From Micromonospora sp. WMMD980 (GTDB lineage Bacteria > Actinomycetota > Actinomycetes > Mycobacteriales > Micromonosporaceae): a stretch of DNA of 64,000 bases. Both the position numbers and the translations under genes were made by a program. Location of the stretch: contig NZ_JARUBE010000003.1 of the NCBI RefSeq assembly GCF_029626035.1, positions 4,154,001 through 4,218,000 of the forward strand, given 5' to 3'. Shown here piece by piece: positions 25,222-34,370 of this stretch. The notes beneath the pieces were generated by a model. That model made no database searches. It had not been told where the DNA came from and saw only the letters and a program-made list of their open reading frames with translations. Numbering within the stretch: position 1 is the stretch's first letter; every line of letters starts with the position of its first letter.

Positions 25222-26511
25222 TCAGCCCCGGTAGCTCCAGGCCCGCCGGCCGACCGGCGCCGGCAGCGCGAACGCCGGCTCCCCGACGCGCCGGCGCAGC
25301 AACAGCGAGAGCCCGGCCGCGCCGACCGACAGCGCGCCGGCCACGTACCAGGCCACCGCGTAGTCGCCGAGCCGGTCGCGGACCAGGCCGGCGCCGGTCG
25401 CGGCGACCGCGGCGCCCGCCTGGTGCGCGGCGAACACCCAGCCGAAGACCACCGCCCCCGACGCGCCGAACCACTCCCGGCACAACGCCACCGTCGGCGG
25501 CACGGTCGCCACCCAGTCCAACCCGTAGAAGACGATGAAGACCAGCATGCTCGGCCGGGCCGCGCCGGCGAAGAGGCTCGGCAGCACCAGCAGCGACGCC
25601 CCGCGCAGCGCGTAGTAGGCGCCGAGCAGCAGCCGGGCGTCGACCCGGTCGGTGAGCCAGCCGGAGACGATCGAACCCGCGATGTCGAAGAGCCCCACCA
25701 CGGCGAGCAGCCCGGCGGCCGTCGTCTCCGGCATCCCGTGGTCGTGCGCGGCCGGCACGAAGTGCGTGCCGACCAGCCCGTTGGTGGTCGCGCCGCAGAT
25801 CGCGAAGCCGCCCGCGAGCAGCCAGAACGGCCGGGTCCGGGCGGCGGCGGCCAACGCGCCGACCGCGCGGGCCGCCGCACCGCCCTCCGGCCGGACCGGC
25901 GGGGCGACAGCGGTAGCGCCGTAGGGCGGCCGGCCCAGGTCCGCCGGGTGCTCGCGCAACAACCACACCACCAGGGGTACGACCGCCAGCGCGGCCCCGG
26001 CGACGACGAGCGCCGCCGTGCGCCAGCCGTGGTCGCGCACCAGCACCGCGAGCAGCGGGAGGAACACGAGCTGACCGGCCGCCCCACCGGCGGTGAGCAC
26101 GCCGGTGACCAGGCCCCGACGCCTCACGAACCAGCGTCCGGTCACCGTCGCCACGAAGGCCAACGCCATCGACCCGGTGCCCAGCCCGACCAGCACGCCC
26201 CAACAGAGGACGAGCTGCCAACTCTCGGTCATCGCCACGGTCAGGCCGCTGCCGGCCGCCACCAGCAGCAGCGCGCAGGCGACCACCCGGCGGATCCCGA
26301 ACCGGTCCATCAGCGCCGCGGCGAACGGGGCGGTGACGCCGTAGAGCAGCAGGTTCACCGAGACGGCGGCGGAGATCGTGGCGAGCGGCCAGCCGAACTC
26401 GGCGTGCAGCGGGTGCAGCAGCACCCCGGGGGTGGCGCGGAAGCCGGCCGCGCCGACCAGCGCCACGAAGGCGACCGCGGCGACGAGCCAGGCCGGATGC
26501 AGTCTTCTCAC
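25222..26511 (-). CDS. MFS transporter (monocarboxylate-type)
   Basis: A 429-residue major facilitator with 12 predicted membrane helices. The A-loop after helix 2 reads LMDRFGIRRVVA, and a second copy (WLTDRVDARLLLGAYYALRG) follows helix 8, the usual internal duplication. The start resembles bacterial monocarboxylate/oxalate-formate type carriers, but the substrate is unknown. The GTG at 26511 begins VRRLHPAW. It diverges from the GlxA-like regulator gene over 71 bp, so that regulator may control it. Confidence 0.87.
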   Translation of the reverse strand: MRRLHPAWLVAAVAFVALVGAAGFRATPGVLLHPLHAEFGWPLATISAAVSVNLLLYGVTAPFAAALMDRFGIRRVVACALLLVAAGSGLTVAMTESWQLVLCWGVLVGLGTGSMALAFVATVTGRWFVRRRGLVTGVLTAGGAAGQLVFLPLLAVLVRDHGWRTAALVVAGAALAVVPLVVWLLREHPADLGRPPYGATAVAPPVRPEGGAAARAVGALAAAARTRPFWLLAGGFAICGATTNGLVGTHFVPAAHDHGMPETTAAGLLAVVGLFDIAGSIVSGWLTDRVDARLLLGAYYALRGASLLVLPSLFAGAARPSMLVFIVFYGLDWVATVPPTVALCREWFGASGAVVFGWVFAAHQAGAAVAATGAGLVRDRLGDYAVAWYVAGALSVGAAGLSLLLRRRVGEPAFALPAPVGRRAWSYRG

Positions 26512-26582
26512 CCCGCGAGTCTCGGCCGGCCGGGGGGTGGTGGACGAGTGGCCGGGAAGCCATCGTGCGCAACAATCGGGCC

Positions 26583-27587
26583 ATGGCCGTCGTACCGCAC
26601 CGCGTCGCGGTGCTCGCCCTGGACGGGGTGGTCGCCCTCGACCTCGGCACCCCGGCCCAGGTCCTCGGCGCCGCCCGCACCGAGGACCGCACCCCGCTCT
26701 ACGCGGTGACCACCTGCACCGCGGGCGGGCGGCCGGTCCGCAGCACCGCCGGCTTCCAGGTGCTCCCCGACCACGGGCTCGACCTGCTCGACACCGCCGA
26801 CTCGGTGATCGTCCCCGGCATCCACGCCGGCCCACCGCTCGCCGACGGCACGGTCACCGAGGAGGTGGCGACCGCGCTGCGCGCCGCCCACGACCGGGGC
26901 GCCCGGATCATGTCCATCTGCACCGGCGCGTTCGTGCTCGCCGCCGCCGGTCTGCTCGACGGCCGCCCCGCCACCACCCACTGGGCGTACGCGTCCCGCT
27001 TCCGCAAGCTGCACCCGGGCGTACGCCTCGACCCCGAGGTGCTCTTCGTCGACGACGGCCGGGTGCTCACCTCGGCCGGGGTGGCCGCCGGCATCGACCT
27101 CTGCCTGCACGTGATCCGCACCGACCACGGCAGCGCGGTGGCCAACCGGGCGGCCCGACGCTGCGTCGTGCCGCCGTGGCGCGACGGCGGTCAGGCACAG
27201 TACATCGAACGACCGGTGCCCCGGGTCGCGGAGACCGGCACCGCCGCCACCCGGGAGTGGGCCCGGCAGCGCCTGCACGAACCGGTCACGCTGCGCGACC
27301 TGGCCGGGCACGCGCGGATGAGTGTCCGCACGTTCACCAGACGCTTCCGTTCCGAGACCGGGCTCAGCCCGGCGCAGTGGCTGCTCCAGCAGCGCACCGA
27401 ACACGCCCGGGTGCTGCTGGAAACCACCGACCTGAGCGTCGACCGGGTCGCCCGCGATGCCGGCTTCGGCACCACCGCCGCCCTGCGCCAGCACTTCCAC
27501 ACCCGGGTGGGCGTGGCGCCGACGGCCTACCGCCGCACCTTCCGCGCGCCCTCAGGCCAGGTGGGGTTGGCGGCGCAACGCGCGTAG
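26583..27587 (+). CDS. GlxA-family regulator (DJ-1/PfpI plus AraC HTH)
   Basis: A 334-residue protein: an N-terminal DJ-1/PfpI-like domain (residues 5-180, with the elbow Cys in SICTGAFVLAAAGLLDGR) and a C-terminal AraC double HTH (residues 235-325: LRDLAGHARMSVRTFTRRFRSE and LSVDRVARDAGFGTTAALRQHF). GlxA-type regulators sense small metabolites and act as activators. ATG 26583 is the only good start. The 3' end overlaps the convergent DinB-like gene by 36 bp. The divergent MFS gene is its most likely target. Confidence 0.9.
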   Translation: MAVVPHRVAVLALDGVVALDLGTPAQVLGAARTEDRTPLYAVTTCTAGGRPVRSTAGFQVLPDHGLDLLDTADSVIVPGIHAGPPLADGTVTEEVATALRAAHDRGARIMSICTGAFVLAAAGLLDGRPATTHWAYASRFRKLHPGVRLDPEVLFVDDGRVLTSAGVAAGIDLCLHVIRTDHGSAVANRAARRCVVPPWRDGGQAQYIERPVPRVAETGTAATREWARQRLHEPVTLRDLAGHARMSVRTFTRRFRSETGLSPAQWLLQQRTEHARVLLETTDLSVDRVARDAGFGTTAALRQHFHTRVGVAPTAYRRTFRAPSGQVGLAAQRA

Positions 27588-28037
27588 CTGGGTCAGGTGC
27601 AGCGGCAGGTGCACCCGCACGTGCAGGTCCAGCGCCCGCCCCCAGGGCAGCGACTCGTCCACGTCCAGGTCGAAGCCCTCCCGCAGCACGGTCTCCACGG
27701 GCGTCTCGGCGGCCGGGCCGAGCCGCGCGGCCAGGGCACAGAGCTTCTGACTGGTGCCGCGCAGCAGCGCGGCGAGCCCGTCCAGCCCGCCGCACTCGGA
27801 GACGAGCGCGTCGAGCTGCGGCCGGTGGATGGTGTCCACGTCGTAGTAGGCGAACGGCGAGCCGGCCAGCACCGCCTCCGTCGCCTCGCTCATCAACTCG
27901 TCGTTGGCGGCGAGGTGCGCGACGATCTGCTCAGCGCTCAGCTCGCCCTCCGGCGGCGGCCCGAACCCGCCCGCGTCCACCTCCGCGAGCAGCTCGTCGT
28001 ACGCCCGCCGCAGGTCGGCGGCGTCCACCTCGTCCAT
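27552..28037 (-). CDS. DinB/maleylpyruvate isomerase-like protein
   Basis: A 161-residue helical protein with the DinB/mycothiol-dependent maleylpyruvate isomerase-like layout: an early His (EQIVAHLAANDELMSEA, about residue 45) and a late HVRVHLPLHLTQLRAL in which His residues could complete a metal site. Substrate unknown. Start ATG 28037. The last 36 bp overlap the end of the GlxA-like gene on the other strand. Confidence 0.7.
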   Translation of the reverse strand: MDEVDAADLRRAYDELLAEVDAGGFGPPPEGELSAEQIVAHLAANDELMSEATEAVLAGSPFAYYDVDTIHRPQLDALVSECGGLDGLAALLRGTSQKLCALAARLGPAAETPVETVLREGFDLDVDESLPWGRALDLHVRVHLPLHLTQLRALRRQPHLA

Positions 28038-28111
28038 GCCCGCATCCAACCCCGGCCGCCGCCGGCCGCACCCCGGCTACCCGGCCCGGTTCACCCGTTC
28101 CGGGTACGCGG

Positions 28112-28146
28112 AAAGGCCGGCACCCGTCGTTCGGGTGCCGGCCTTT
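28112..28146 (-). terminator. strong hairpin terminator
   Basis: AAAGGCCGGCACCCG (28112-28126) pairs perfectly over 15 bp with 28132-28146, five-base loop. It lies just after the stop of the transglycosylase-like gene. Confidence 0.8.
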
Positions 28147-28157
28147 CGCGATGCTGC

Positions 28158-28709
28158 TTACCTGGTCCAGTGCTGGGCGACCAGGTCGGTGGCCTGCTTC
28201 TCCCACTGGGCGTAGGCGTCCGGGTACGCGCTGACCTGCACGGTCTGGGCGGCCTCGGTCAGCGGCATGTCCTGCCAGCCGTCGACCTGCTTCAGGCCCT
28301 TCAGGAACGCCAGGGTGGCGTGCTCGGGGTCGGTGATCTCCTCGGGCGTGCCCCAACCACTGGAGGGGCGCTGCTGGAACAGGCCCAGCGAGTCGTGATC
28401 GTTCTTGTCGCCGAGGTGGCCGAGGTTCTCCAGCTTCGACTCCTGCAGGGCGGTGGCGATCGAGACGACCGCGGCGCGCTCGGGCAGGCCGGCCTTCTTC
28501 GTCGCCGCGACGATCGCCTTCACGTTCGCGGTCTGCTCGTCGTTCAGGCTGATGCTCGACTGCTCACCCTGCGCGCTCGCGGCGGCCGTGACCGGCGTGG
28601 CGGCGTGGGCGGGAGTGTCGGCGTGCGCGGCGATCGGACCGGCGAACACACCACCGGTGAAAGCCAGACCAGCGACACCCAGGATGCTCTTACGCAGGAT
28701 CGTGTTCAT
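28158..28709 (-). CDS. secreted transglycosylase-like protein
   Basis: A 183-residue secreted protein. A signal peptide (MNTILRKSILGVAGLAFTGG, cleavage near AAHADT at about 31) precedes a lysozyme/SLT-like domain: IVAATKKAGLPERAAVVSIATALQESKLENL, with the likely catalytic Glu, then DSLGLFQQRPSSGWGT. Related actinobacterial proteins cleave cell-wall peptidoglycan. It is smaller than Rpf proteins and has no LysM. ATG 28709 has GGGGGCTCC upstream. A long structured leader precedes it and a perfect terminator follows. Confidence 0.83.
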   Translation of the reverse strand: MNTILRKSILGVAGLAFTGGVFAGPIAAHADTPAHAATPVTAAASAQGEQSSISLNDEQTANVKAIVAATKKAGLPERAAVVSIATALQESKLENLGHLGDKNDHDSLGLFQQRPSSGWGTPEEITDPEHATLAFLKGLKQVDGWQDMPLTEAAQTVQVSAYPDAYAQWEKQATDLVAQHWTR

Positions 28710-28739
28710 GGTGGGGGCTCCATTCGGGGGTCGACACAC

Positions 28740-28905
28740 CCGCGGGGGCGGGGTGTGGGCACCGTCAGGCGCTCAAAAGATCAGGGGGGTCGGCTGCTCG
28801 CGGTGCGGCGCCGGGAGTGTGTGCAACGACCGGCCGGCCACGGTCATTCCCGCGGGGGCGGGGCTGTGGGGCTTGCCTTCCTCGGTCGTTCACCGGGTTA
28901 CAACG
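28740..28905 (-). promoter_or_regulatory. candidate structured 5' leader of the transglycosylase-like gene
   Basis: In the leader strand a GTAACCCGGTGAACGACCG segment (complement of 28876-28904) contains AACGACCG, which pairs with CGGTCGTT made by 28825-28832. A CACACCC/GGGTGTG hairpin follows near 28740-28760. The 3' half recalls ydaO (c-di-AMP) riboswitches that precede actinobacterial cell-wall hydrolase genes, but the full consensus is not matched by eye. Confidence 0.3.
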
Positions 28906-29112
28906 CCCCGCACCCCGCCCCGATTCCACCGCCCGAGTGCCGCCCACCACCCCCGAACCGGACAACACACCCACCCGGGTGGATACCACCCCCGGTCGCG
29001 GCGCGGGAGCCGGTCGTGCTCTGGCCGGCCGCCCACCGGTTCGCCCCCGTGCACAGCGGTCGCGCCCACCCGATGGAACGCCATGGGCGCAGCCCGCCCG
29101 CGCGTTGTCACC
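28906..29112. other. non-coding upstream region
   Basis: Between the candidate leader and the VWA gene no credible gene is seen. The sequence is C-rich on the plus strand and probably holds the promoter of the transglycosylase-like gene. Together with the leader this is a gap of about 400 bp. Confidence 0.4.
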
Positions 29113-31065
29113 TCAGCGGCGGCCGTGGCGGGCGCGTAGGTAGTCGGAGACCACGTACTCGCCGAGGTCGTCCAGGTCGGGGGTGAACATCCGGCCCTTC
29201 GACCGACGGGCCACCGCGTCGACGAACCGGCGCAGCCCCGGGTCGTCACCGAGCATGAACAGGTTGAGCGTGGCGCCGTAGCGGGTCAGCCGGTCCACCT
29301 CCCGGATCGTCGCCTCGATCGTCTCCGGCAGCGGCGGCCAGTGGAAGTACGCCTCGCCGTCGTCGGGGTCCAGGTGGGCGGTGGGCTCGCCGTCGGTGAC
29401 CACGAGCACCACCGGCTCGGCCCCCGGGTGGCGGCGCAGGTGCCGGCCGGCCAGCCGCAACGCGTGCTGGAGGTTGGTGCCCTGTTGCATGTCCGGCTCC
29501 GCCGCCGCCAACTCCTGCTGGGTCAGCGGCATCGCCTCCCGACCGAAGCCGACGATCTGCAACGCGTCCTGCGGGAAACGGGTGGCCGTCAGGTGCGACA
29601 GGGCCAGCGCGGTCTGCTTCATCGGGCCCCACCGCCCCTGCGAGATCATCGAGTAGGACAGGTCGACGCAGAGCACCACCGCCGCCGACGCCCGCCGCTC
29701 GGTCTCCACCACCTCGAAGTCCTCCAGCGCGAGCTGCACCGGCACACCGGTGCCGGCCCGGCGGACGGCGCGGGTGAGCGTGCGCACCACGTCCAGTGGC
29801 TGCTCGTCGCCGTACTCCCATTGGCGGGAGCTGCCGCTCACCTCGCCGGCCGCGCCCGCCGTACGCAGGTCGTGCTGGCCGCGCGGGCCGGCGGTCAGGT
29901 CGGCGAAGATCCGTCGCAGCGCGGTGCCGGCGAGCCGGCGCAGCGCCTTCGGGCTGAGCGTCAGCCCGTCGGAGTCCCGGCTCACCCAGCCCTGGCGGCG
30001 CAGCTCGCGTTCCAGGTCGCGCAGGCGGCGCACGTCGTCGGCGGCGTCGCGGCCCAGCGTCCGGGCCACCGTGTCGACGTCGACGTCGTCCAGGGTGGCG
30101 CCGGCCTGGTCCTGGTCGAGGGAGTCGAGCAGCTCGTCGAGTTCGGCGATCTCGTCGAGCGCGCCGGCAGCCTCGCCGTAGCCGAGCGGCTGGTCGCCGC
30201 GCACCCGCTCGCCGCGCTGCCAGTTCAGGTCGGGACGCAGCGACCGCAGGTGGTCGTCGAGTTGGGACAGCTCCCCGGCGAGCCGGTCGCCGAGCGACTG
30301 GCGCATCAGCCCGGCCAGTTCCTCGCGTTGCCGGTCGGACAGCGACCGCATCAGCCGCTCCCCCGCCGCCGCCCGGCGGGCCAGCACGTCGATCAGCTCC
30401 TCGACGTCCCGGGGCTGTTCCGGGAAGAACCGGCCGTGCCGGCGCATGAACTCGGCGAACGCGTCGGTGGTGTCCTCCGCGCGGGCGTGCCGGGCGAGCA
30501 GGTCGTTGAGGTCACGCATCATGTCGGCGAGTTGCTGCTGCGCCTCCGGGTCGGCGGCGGCGCGCGCCGCGTCCCGCAGGCCGGTGAAGCGCTGCTCCAG
30601 CACCTCGCCGCGCAGCCCGTCCATGATCCGCTGGTAGGTCCGGCGCGCCTCGGCGCTGGTCCAGTCGTACCCCGCCAGCTCGGCCACCGCGCGGGCGGTG
30701 GAGCGGGGCAGGTTGTCCAGCACCGCCTCGGCGAACCGGGCGTCGTCGCCGTCGCGCCCGCGCAGCTCGTCGCGTTCGGCCGCGAGCGCCTGGTCGAGCA
30801 GGGCGCGGGCCCGGGTGACCGCGCCGTCGAGGTCACCGCGGCGCAACGCCTCCCGGCGCAGCCGGCGGGCCCGGGCGGCCAGGTCGGCCAGACCGCCGCG
30901 CCCGTCGGGGCCGCGTCGCAGCAGGTCCCGCAGCGCCTCCCGCAGGCTGCCGCCGTTCAGCACCTCCGCGCCGACCGCGTCCACCGCGGCGCGCACGTCG
31001 TACGGCGGGGCGAGCGGATCGGGTCCGCCGCGCCACTGCCCGTACCGGAACCGGTTGCCGGCCAT
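29113..31065 (-). CDS. VWA-domain protein (CoxE/BchD-like), partner of MoxR ATPase
   Basis: A 650-residue cytoplasmic protein. Residues 1-430 are helical and charged with coiled-coil character; residues 440-640 form a von Willebrand A domain with a MIDAS-like site (VLCVDLSYSMISQ, then GTNLQHAL and VVTDGEPTAHLD). It follows the AAA+ ATPase gene by 2 bp, so the two are co-transcribed. MoxR/BchI-like plus VWA pairs act as metal-chelatase-like or chaperone-like remodelling machines; no cobalamin or chlorophyll genes are nearby, so the client is unknown. Confidence 0.87.
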   Translation of the reverse strand: MAGNRFRYGQWRGGPDPLAPPYDVRAAVDAVGAEVLNGGSLREALRDLLRRGPDGRGGLADLAARARRLRREALRRGDLDGAVTRARALLDQALAAERDELRGRDGDDARFAEAVLDNLPRSTARAVAELAGYDWTSAEARRTYQRIMDGLRGEVLEQRFTGLRDAARAAADPEAQQQLADMMRDLNDLLARHARAEDTTDAFAEFMRRHGRFFPEQPRDVEELIDVLARRAAAGERLMRSLSDRQREELAGLMRQSLGDRLAGELSQLDDHLRSLRPDLNWQRGERVRGDQPLGYGEAAGALDEIAELDELLDSLDQDQAGATLDDVDVDTVARTLGRDAADDVRRLRDLERELRRQGWVSRDSDGLTLSPKALRRLAGTALRRIFADLTAGPRGQHDLRTAGAAGEVSGSSRQWEYGDEQPLDVVRTLTRAVRRAGTGVPVQLALEDFEVVETERRASAAVVLCVDLSYSMISQGRWGPMKQTALALSHLTATRFPQDALQIVGFGREAMPLTQQELAAAEPDMQQGTNLQHALRLAGRHLRRHPGAEPVVLVVTDGEPTAHLDPDDGEAYFHWPPLPETIEATIREVDRLTRYGATLNLFMLGDDPGLRRFVDAVARRSKGRMFTPDLDDLGEYVVSDYLRARHGRR

Positions 31066-31067
31066 GG

Positions 31068-32510
31068 TCAGCCCCGGCCGCCGTAGACGGTGCGCCCGGA
31101 GTCGGTGAGGTCCTTGCCCAGCCGGCGGGTCAGGTGCAGCCCTTCCAGGACGAACTCGACGCCGGCGGCGGCCTCCTCCGGCCTGGGCGCGTCGCCGAGG
31201 CCGAGCCGGTCGAGCACCTTGGCCAGCCCCGGCACGGTGCCGACCTGACGCAGCAGCTCCGCCGAGGAGACCAGCTCACCGGTCTCGATCACGGCGCCCT
31301 CGGCGACCAGCGCGGTGAAGCCGGACAGGTCCAGCCCGGCCAGCCGGGCCCGGAACGTCTCGGCGGTGGCGGTCCGCAGCAGGTGCCCGAGCACCTCGAT
31401 CTCGCGCCCCTCCTCGCCGCTCTCGAACTCCACCTTGCCGCGCAGCGTGGAGGTCACCGAGGTGGCGTCGCCGACGCGCGCCACGGGCGCCTCGGCCGAG
31501 CCGGAACCGGCGGCGAGCAGGCCGGAGCGGCGCAGCGCGGCGGCGGCGACGGTCTCCGCGGCGGCGATGGCGAACCGGGCGGAGACGCCGGAGCGCGGGT
31601 CCACCGACGGCGACTCGCGCACCTCGCGGGCGAACCGGGCGAGCACCTCCAGCACGTGCTCCGGCACGTCGGCGACCAGCTCGGCCTCCTGCCGGATCAG
31701 GGCCAGCTCCACCTCCAGGTCGAGCGGGTAGTGGGTGCGGATCTCGGCGCCGAAGCGGTCCTTCAGCGGGGTGATGATCCGGCCCCGGTTGGTGTAGTCC
31801 TCCGGGTTGGCGCTGGCCACCAGCAGCAGGTCCAGCGGCAGCCGGAGCTGGTAGCCGCGCACCTGGATGTCGCGCTCCTCCAGCACGTTGAGCAGCGCCA
31901 CCTGGATGCGTTCGGCCAGGTCGGGCAGCTCGTTGACGGCGAAGACGCCCCGGTTGGTGCGGGGCACCAGCCCGAAGTGGATGGTCTCCGGGTCGCCGAG
32001 GGTGCGCCCCTGGGCGAGCCGCACCGGGTCGACGTCGCCGATCAGGTCGCCGACGCTGGTGTCCGGGGTGGCGAGCTTCTCACCGTAGCGCATCGCGCGG
32101 TGCAGCCAGCCGATCGGCAGGTCGTCGCCGGCCGACTCGACGAGCGCCCGCGACGCCGGGGTGAGCGGGTGCATCGGGTGTTCGTTGAGCACCGAGCCGG
32201 GGAGCACCGGCGTCCACTCGTCGAGCAGCGCGCCGAGCGAACGGATGAGCCGGGTCTTGCCCTGCCCGCGCTCACCGAGCAGCACCATGTCGTGGCCGGC
32301 GAGCAACGCCCGCTCGACCTCGGGCAGCACCGTGTCCTGATAACCGACGACGCCGGGGAAACGGTCCTCGCCGGCGCGCATCCGGGCGAGGAGGTTCTCG
32401 CGAAGCTCCTGCTTGACCGTGCGGTAGCGGTGACCGGTCGCGCGCAGCGCGCCGAGCGTGCCGGGCAGCTCGGCGGGCGGGACCGGGGAGATCTGGGTGT
32501 GAACGCTCAC
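31068..32510 (-). CDS. MoxR/Mg-chelatase-type AAA+ ATPase
   Basis: A 480-residue AAA+ protein. Walker A is LLGERGQGKTRLI (about 75-87), Walker B/sensor region GVFAVNELPDLAER, and LLLVASANPEDYTNRGRIITPLKDRF contains the sensor-1 Asn and Arg finger region. The C-terminal ~200 residues are helical. It resembles magnesium chelatase subunit I and MoxR, which couple ATP hydrolysis to remodelling by a VWA partner, encoded immediately downstream. Start GTG 32510. Confidence 0.88.
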   Translation of the reverse strand: MSVHTQISPVPPAELPGTLGALRATGHRYRTVKQELRENLLARMRAGEDRFPGVVGYQDTVLPEVERALLAGHDMVLLGERGQGKTRLIRSLGALLDEWTPVLPGSVLNEHPMHPLTPASRALVESAGDDLPIGWLHRAMRYGEKLATPDTSVGDLIGDVDPVRLAQGRTLGDPETIHFGLVPRTNRGVFAVNELPDLAERIQVALLNVLEERDIQVRGYQLRLPLDLLLVASANPEDYTNRGRIITPLKDRFGAEIRTHYPLDLEVELALIRQEAELVADVPEHVLEVLARFAREVRESPSVDPRSGVSARFAIAAAETVAAAALRRSGLLAAGSGSAEAPVARVGDATSVTSTLRGKVEFESGEEGREIEVLGHLLRTATAETFRARLAGLDLSGFTALVAEGAVIETGELVSSAELLRQVGTVPGLAKVLDRLGLGDAPRPEEAAAGVEFVLEGLHLTRRLGKDLTDSGRTVYGGRG

Positions 32511-32587
32511 CGCACCACGCTAGCTCGGATTTCCCGCACCGCCCGGTGGTCGGTCCCGCCCCGTGACCGGGACCGACCACCAGTGGG

Positions 32588-33646
32588 TCAGCGCCCGCAG
32601 CGCCGGCAGACGCCGCGGCGGCGCAGCAGGTAGGCGTACGTGGCCGCGCCGAGCGCGACACCCCAGAGCGGCCAGAGCAGCATGGGCAGCGTGGTGAGGC
32701 TGAGTCCGCCGGTCAGCTCCCAGAACCGGGGGGCGGTGACCAGCCCGAGGGAACCCGCGGTGACCGCGAGCGCGACGAGCGTGGCGGGCACGACCGCGAG
32801 CGACACCGGCACCCGGCGGCCGGCCAGGCCGACGGTCCACCGGGGGAACCGCTCGCCCCAGGGGCGGACCAGCCCGAGCGTGAGCACCGCCCCGACCAGC
32901 GCGAAGGCGGCCAGCCCGGCGCCCGCCCAGACGAGCCCGGTGTCGCGCATCTCGTCGAGGAAGTCGCGGGAGATGCCGAGCGGGATGCCGGCGGCCCAGG
33001 CGAGCCGGGTCAGCGCGTACAGGGCGGGGATGACCGCGGCGGTCCAGGCCGCCCGGCGGCCCCAGCGCGCCGCGGCGGCCGCGGTGGTCCAGCCTTCGAC
33101 CGCGTCGTCCCGGCCGCAGGCGGCGCAGGCCCCGGCGGTACGGCGTTGCCAGCCGAGCACGGTCAGGGCGAGCAGCACCCCGCCCGCCATCGCGGCGGCC
33201 TTGCACAGCAGCGTCCAGGTGAACGCGTCGGCGTAGTCGACGGGCGGCCAGCCGAACGGCGCGCCGACGAGCAGGATCGGCGCGTAGCCCAGGGTGATCA
33301 GCACCCGGGTGTCCGGCACCACCACGGCCAGCACGAACGCGACCGTCCAGCCGTAGCCGAGCAGCAGCGCGCGCAGCGGTCGGGACGGGTGGGCGACCGG
33401 ACCGGCCGTGGCCAGCGCGACGATCGCGGCGGTGAGCAGCAGCGCCGCGAACAGCGCCGGCCCGACCGACTCCGGCACCAGCCGGAGCAGGTTGACCTCG
33501 CGGTCCCGGTCGTGGTGGCCGAACGGATAGCCGGCCCCGGTCACGGTGCAGATCAGGGCGAGCACGCCCCAGAGCGCGAGCCAGCCGACGGCGAGCGGCG
33601 CGGTCCGGGACCGGTGACGGGTCGGTGCGAGCAGCGTGGCGGTCAT
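32588..33646 (-). CDS. multi-pass membrane protein, unknown function
   Basis: A 352-residue protein with about eight hydrophobic helices, a CAACGRD zinc-knuckle-like motif in a cytoplasmic loop (around residue 174) and a CRRCGR C-terminus that could complete a four-Cys metal site. It resembles a group of actinobacterial integral membrane proteins with no assigned role. The two-component system genes lie 73 bp upstream on the same strand, suggesting possible co-regulation. Start ATG 33646. Confidence 0.75.
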   Translation of the reverse strand: MTATLLAPTRHRSRTAPLAVGWLALWGVLALICTVTGAGYPFGHHDRDREVNLLRLVPESVGPALFAALLLTAAIVALATAGPVAHPSRPLRALLLGYGWTVAFVLAVVVPDTRVLITLGYAPILLVGAPFGWPPVDYADAFTWTLLCKAAAMAGGVLLALTVLGWQRRTAGACAACGRDDAVEGWTTAAAAARWGRRAAWTAAVIPALYALTRLAWAAGIPLGISRDFLDEMRDTGLVWAGAGLAAFALVGAVLTLGLVRPWGERFPRWTVGLAGRRVPVSLAVVPATLVALAVTAGSLGLVTAPRFWELTGGLSLTTLPMLLWPLWGVALGAATYAYLLRRRGVCRRCGR

Positions 33647-33719
33647 GGTTCGAGCGTCGCCTCCCGGCGCTCCGGAACCCTCCCGTGGCGGGGTGAGCCG
33701 CCTCCCCCGCCCGGGGGAC

Positions 33720-34370
33720 TCAGCCGGTCGGGACCACGAACCCCGACTCGTACGCGGCGATCACCGCCTGGGTGCGGTCCCGCACCCCGAGCTTGGCGAG
33801 CACGTTCCCGACGTGGGTCTTGACCGTCTCCACGCCGAGCACCAGCCGGGCGGCGATCTCCGGATTGGAGAGCCCGGCCGCCATCAGCCGCAGCACCTCG
33901 CCCTCCCGCTCGGTCAGCCGGGCGGCGTCCAGCCGGTCCCCGCCGCGCCGCCCGTACGCGCCGACGAGCTGCCGGATGGCGGCCGGGAAGAGCAGCGACT
34001 CGCCGGCCGCCACCACCCGGATCGCCTCCACCACCTCGCCCGGGCGGGCCCGTTTGAGCAGGAATCCGCTCGCGCCGGCGCGCAGCGCCTCGTAGACGTA
34101 CTCGTCGTTGGCGAACGTGGTGACCACCAGCACGCGCGGCGGGTCGGCGGAGGCGGCGAGCAGCCGGCGGGTGGCCTGGATGCCGTCGATGGCCGGCATC
34201 CGCACGTCCATCAGCACCACCCGCGGTCGCAGCCTGGCCACCAGCGGCGGCACCTCCGCGCCGTCCGCCGCCTCGCCGACGACGCGCAGGTCCGGCTGGG
34301 CGTCGACGATGGCCCGCAGGCCGACCCGGATCAGCTCGTCGTCGTCGACGACGAGCACGTCGATGGTCAC
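33720..34370 (-). CDS. NarL/LuxR-type response regulator
   Basis: A 216-residue response regulator. Receiver domain residues 1-120 with the acidic pocket VVDDDE, phospho-acceptor Asp in [12 protein letters not shown] and the Lys in GFLLKRARP; LuxR HTH at 150-210 ([44 protein letters not shown]). It forms a two-component pair with the overlapping histidine kinase gene: the kinase stop and this GTG start share GTGA at 34367-34370. Target genes are unknown; the membrane protein downstream is a candidate. Confidence 0.93.
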   Translation of the reverse strand: MTIDVLVVDDDELIRVGLRAIVDAQPDLRVVGEAADGAEVPPLVARLRPRVVLMDVRMPAIDGIQATRRLLAASADPPRVLVVTTFANDEYVYEALRAGASGFLLKRARPGEVVEAIRVVAAGESLLFPAAIRQLVGAYGRRGGDRLDAARLTEREGEVLRLMAAGLSNPEIAARLVLGVETVKTHVGNVLAKLGVRDRTQAVIAAYESGFVVPTG

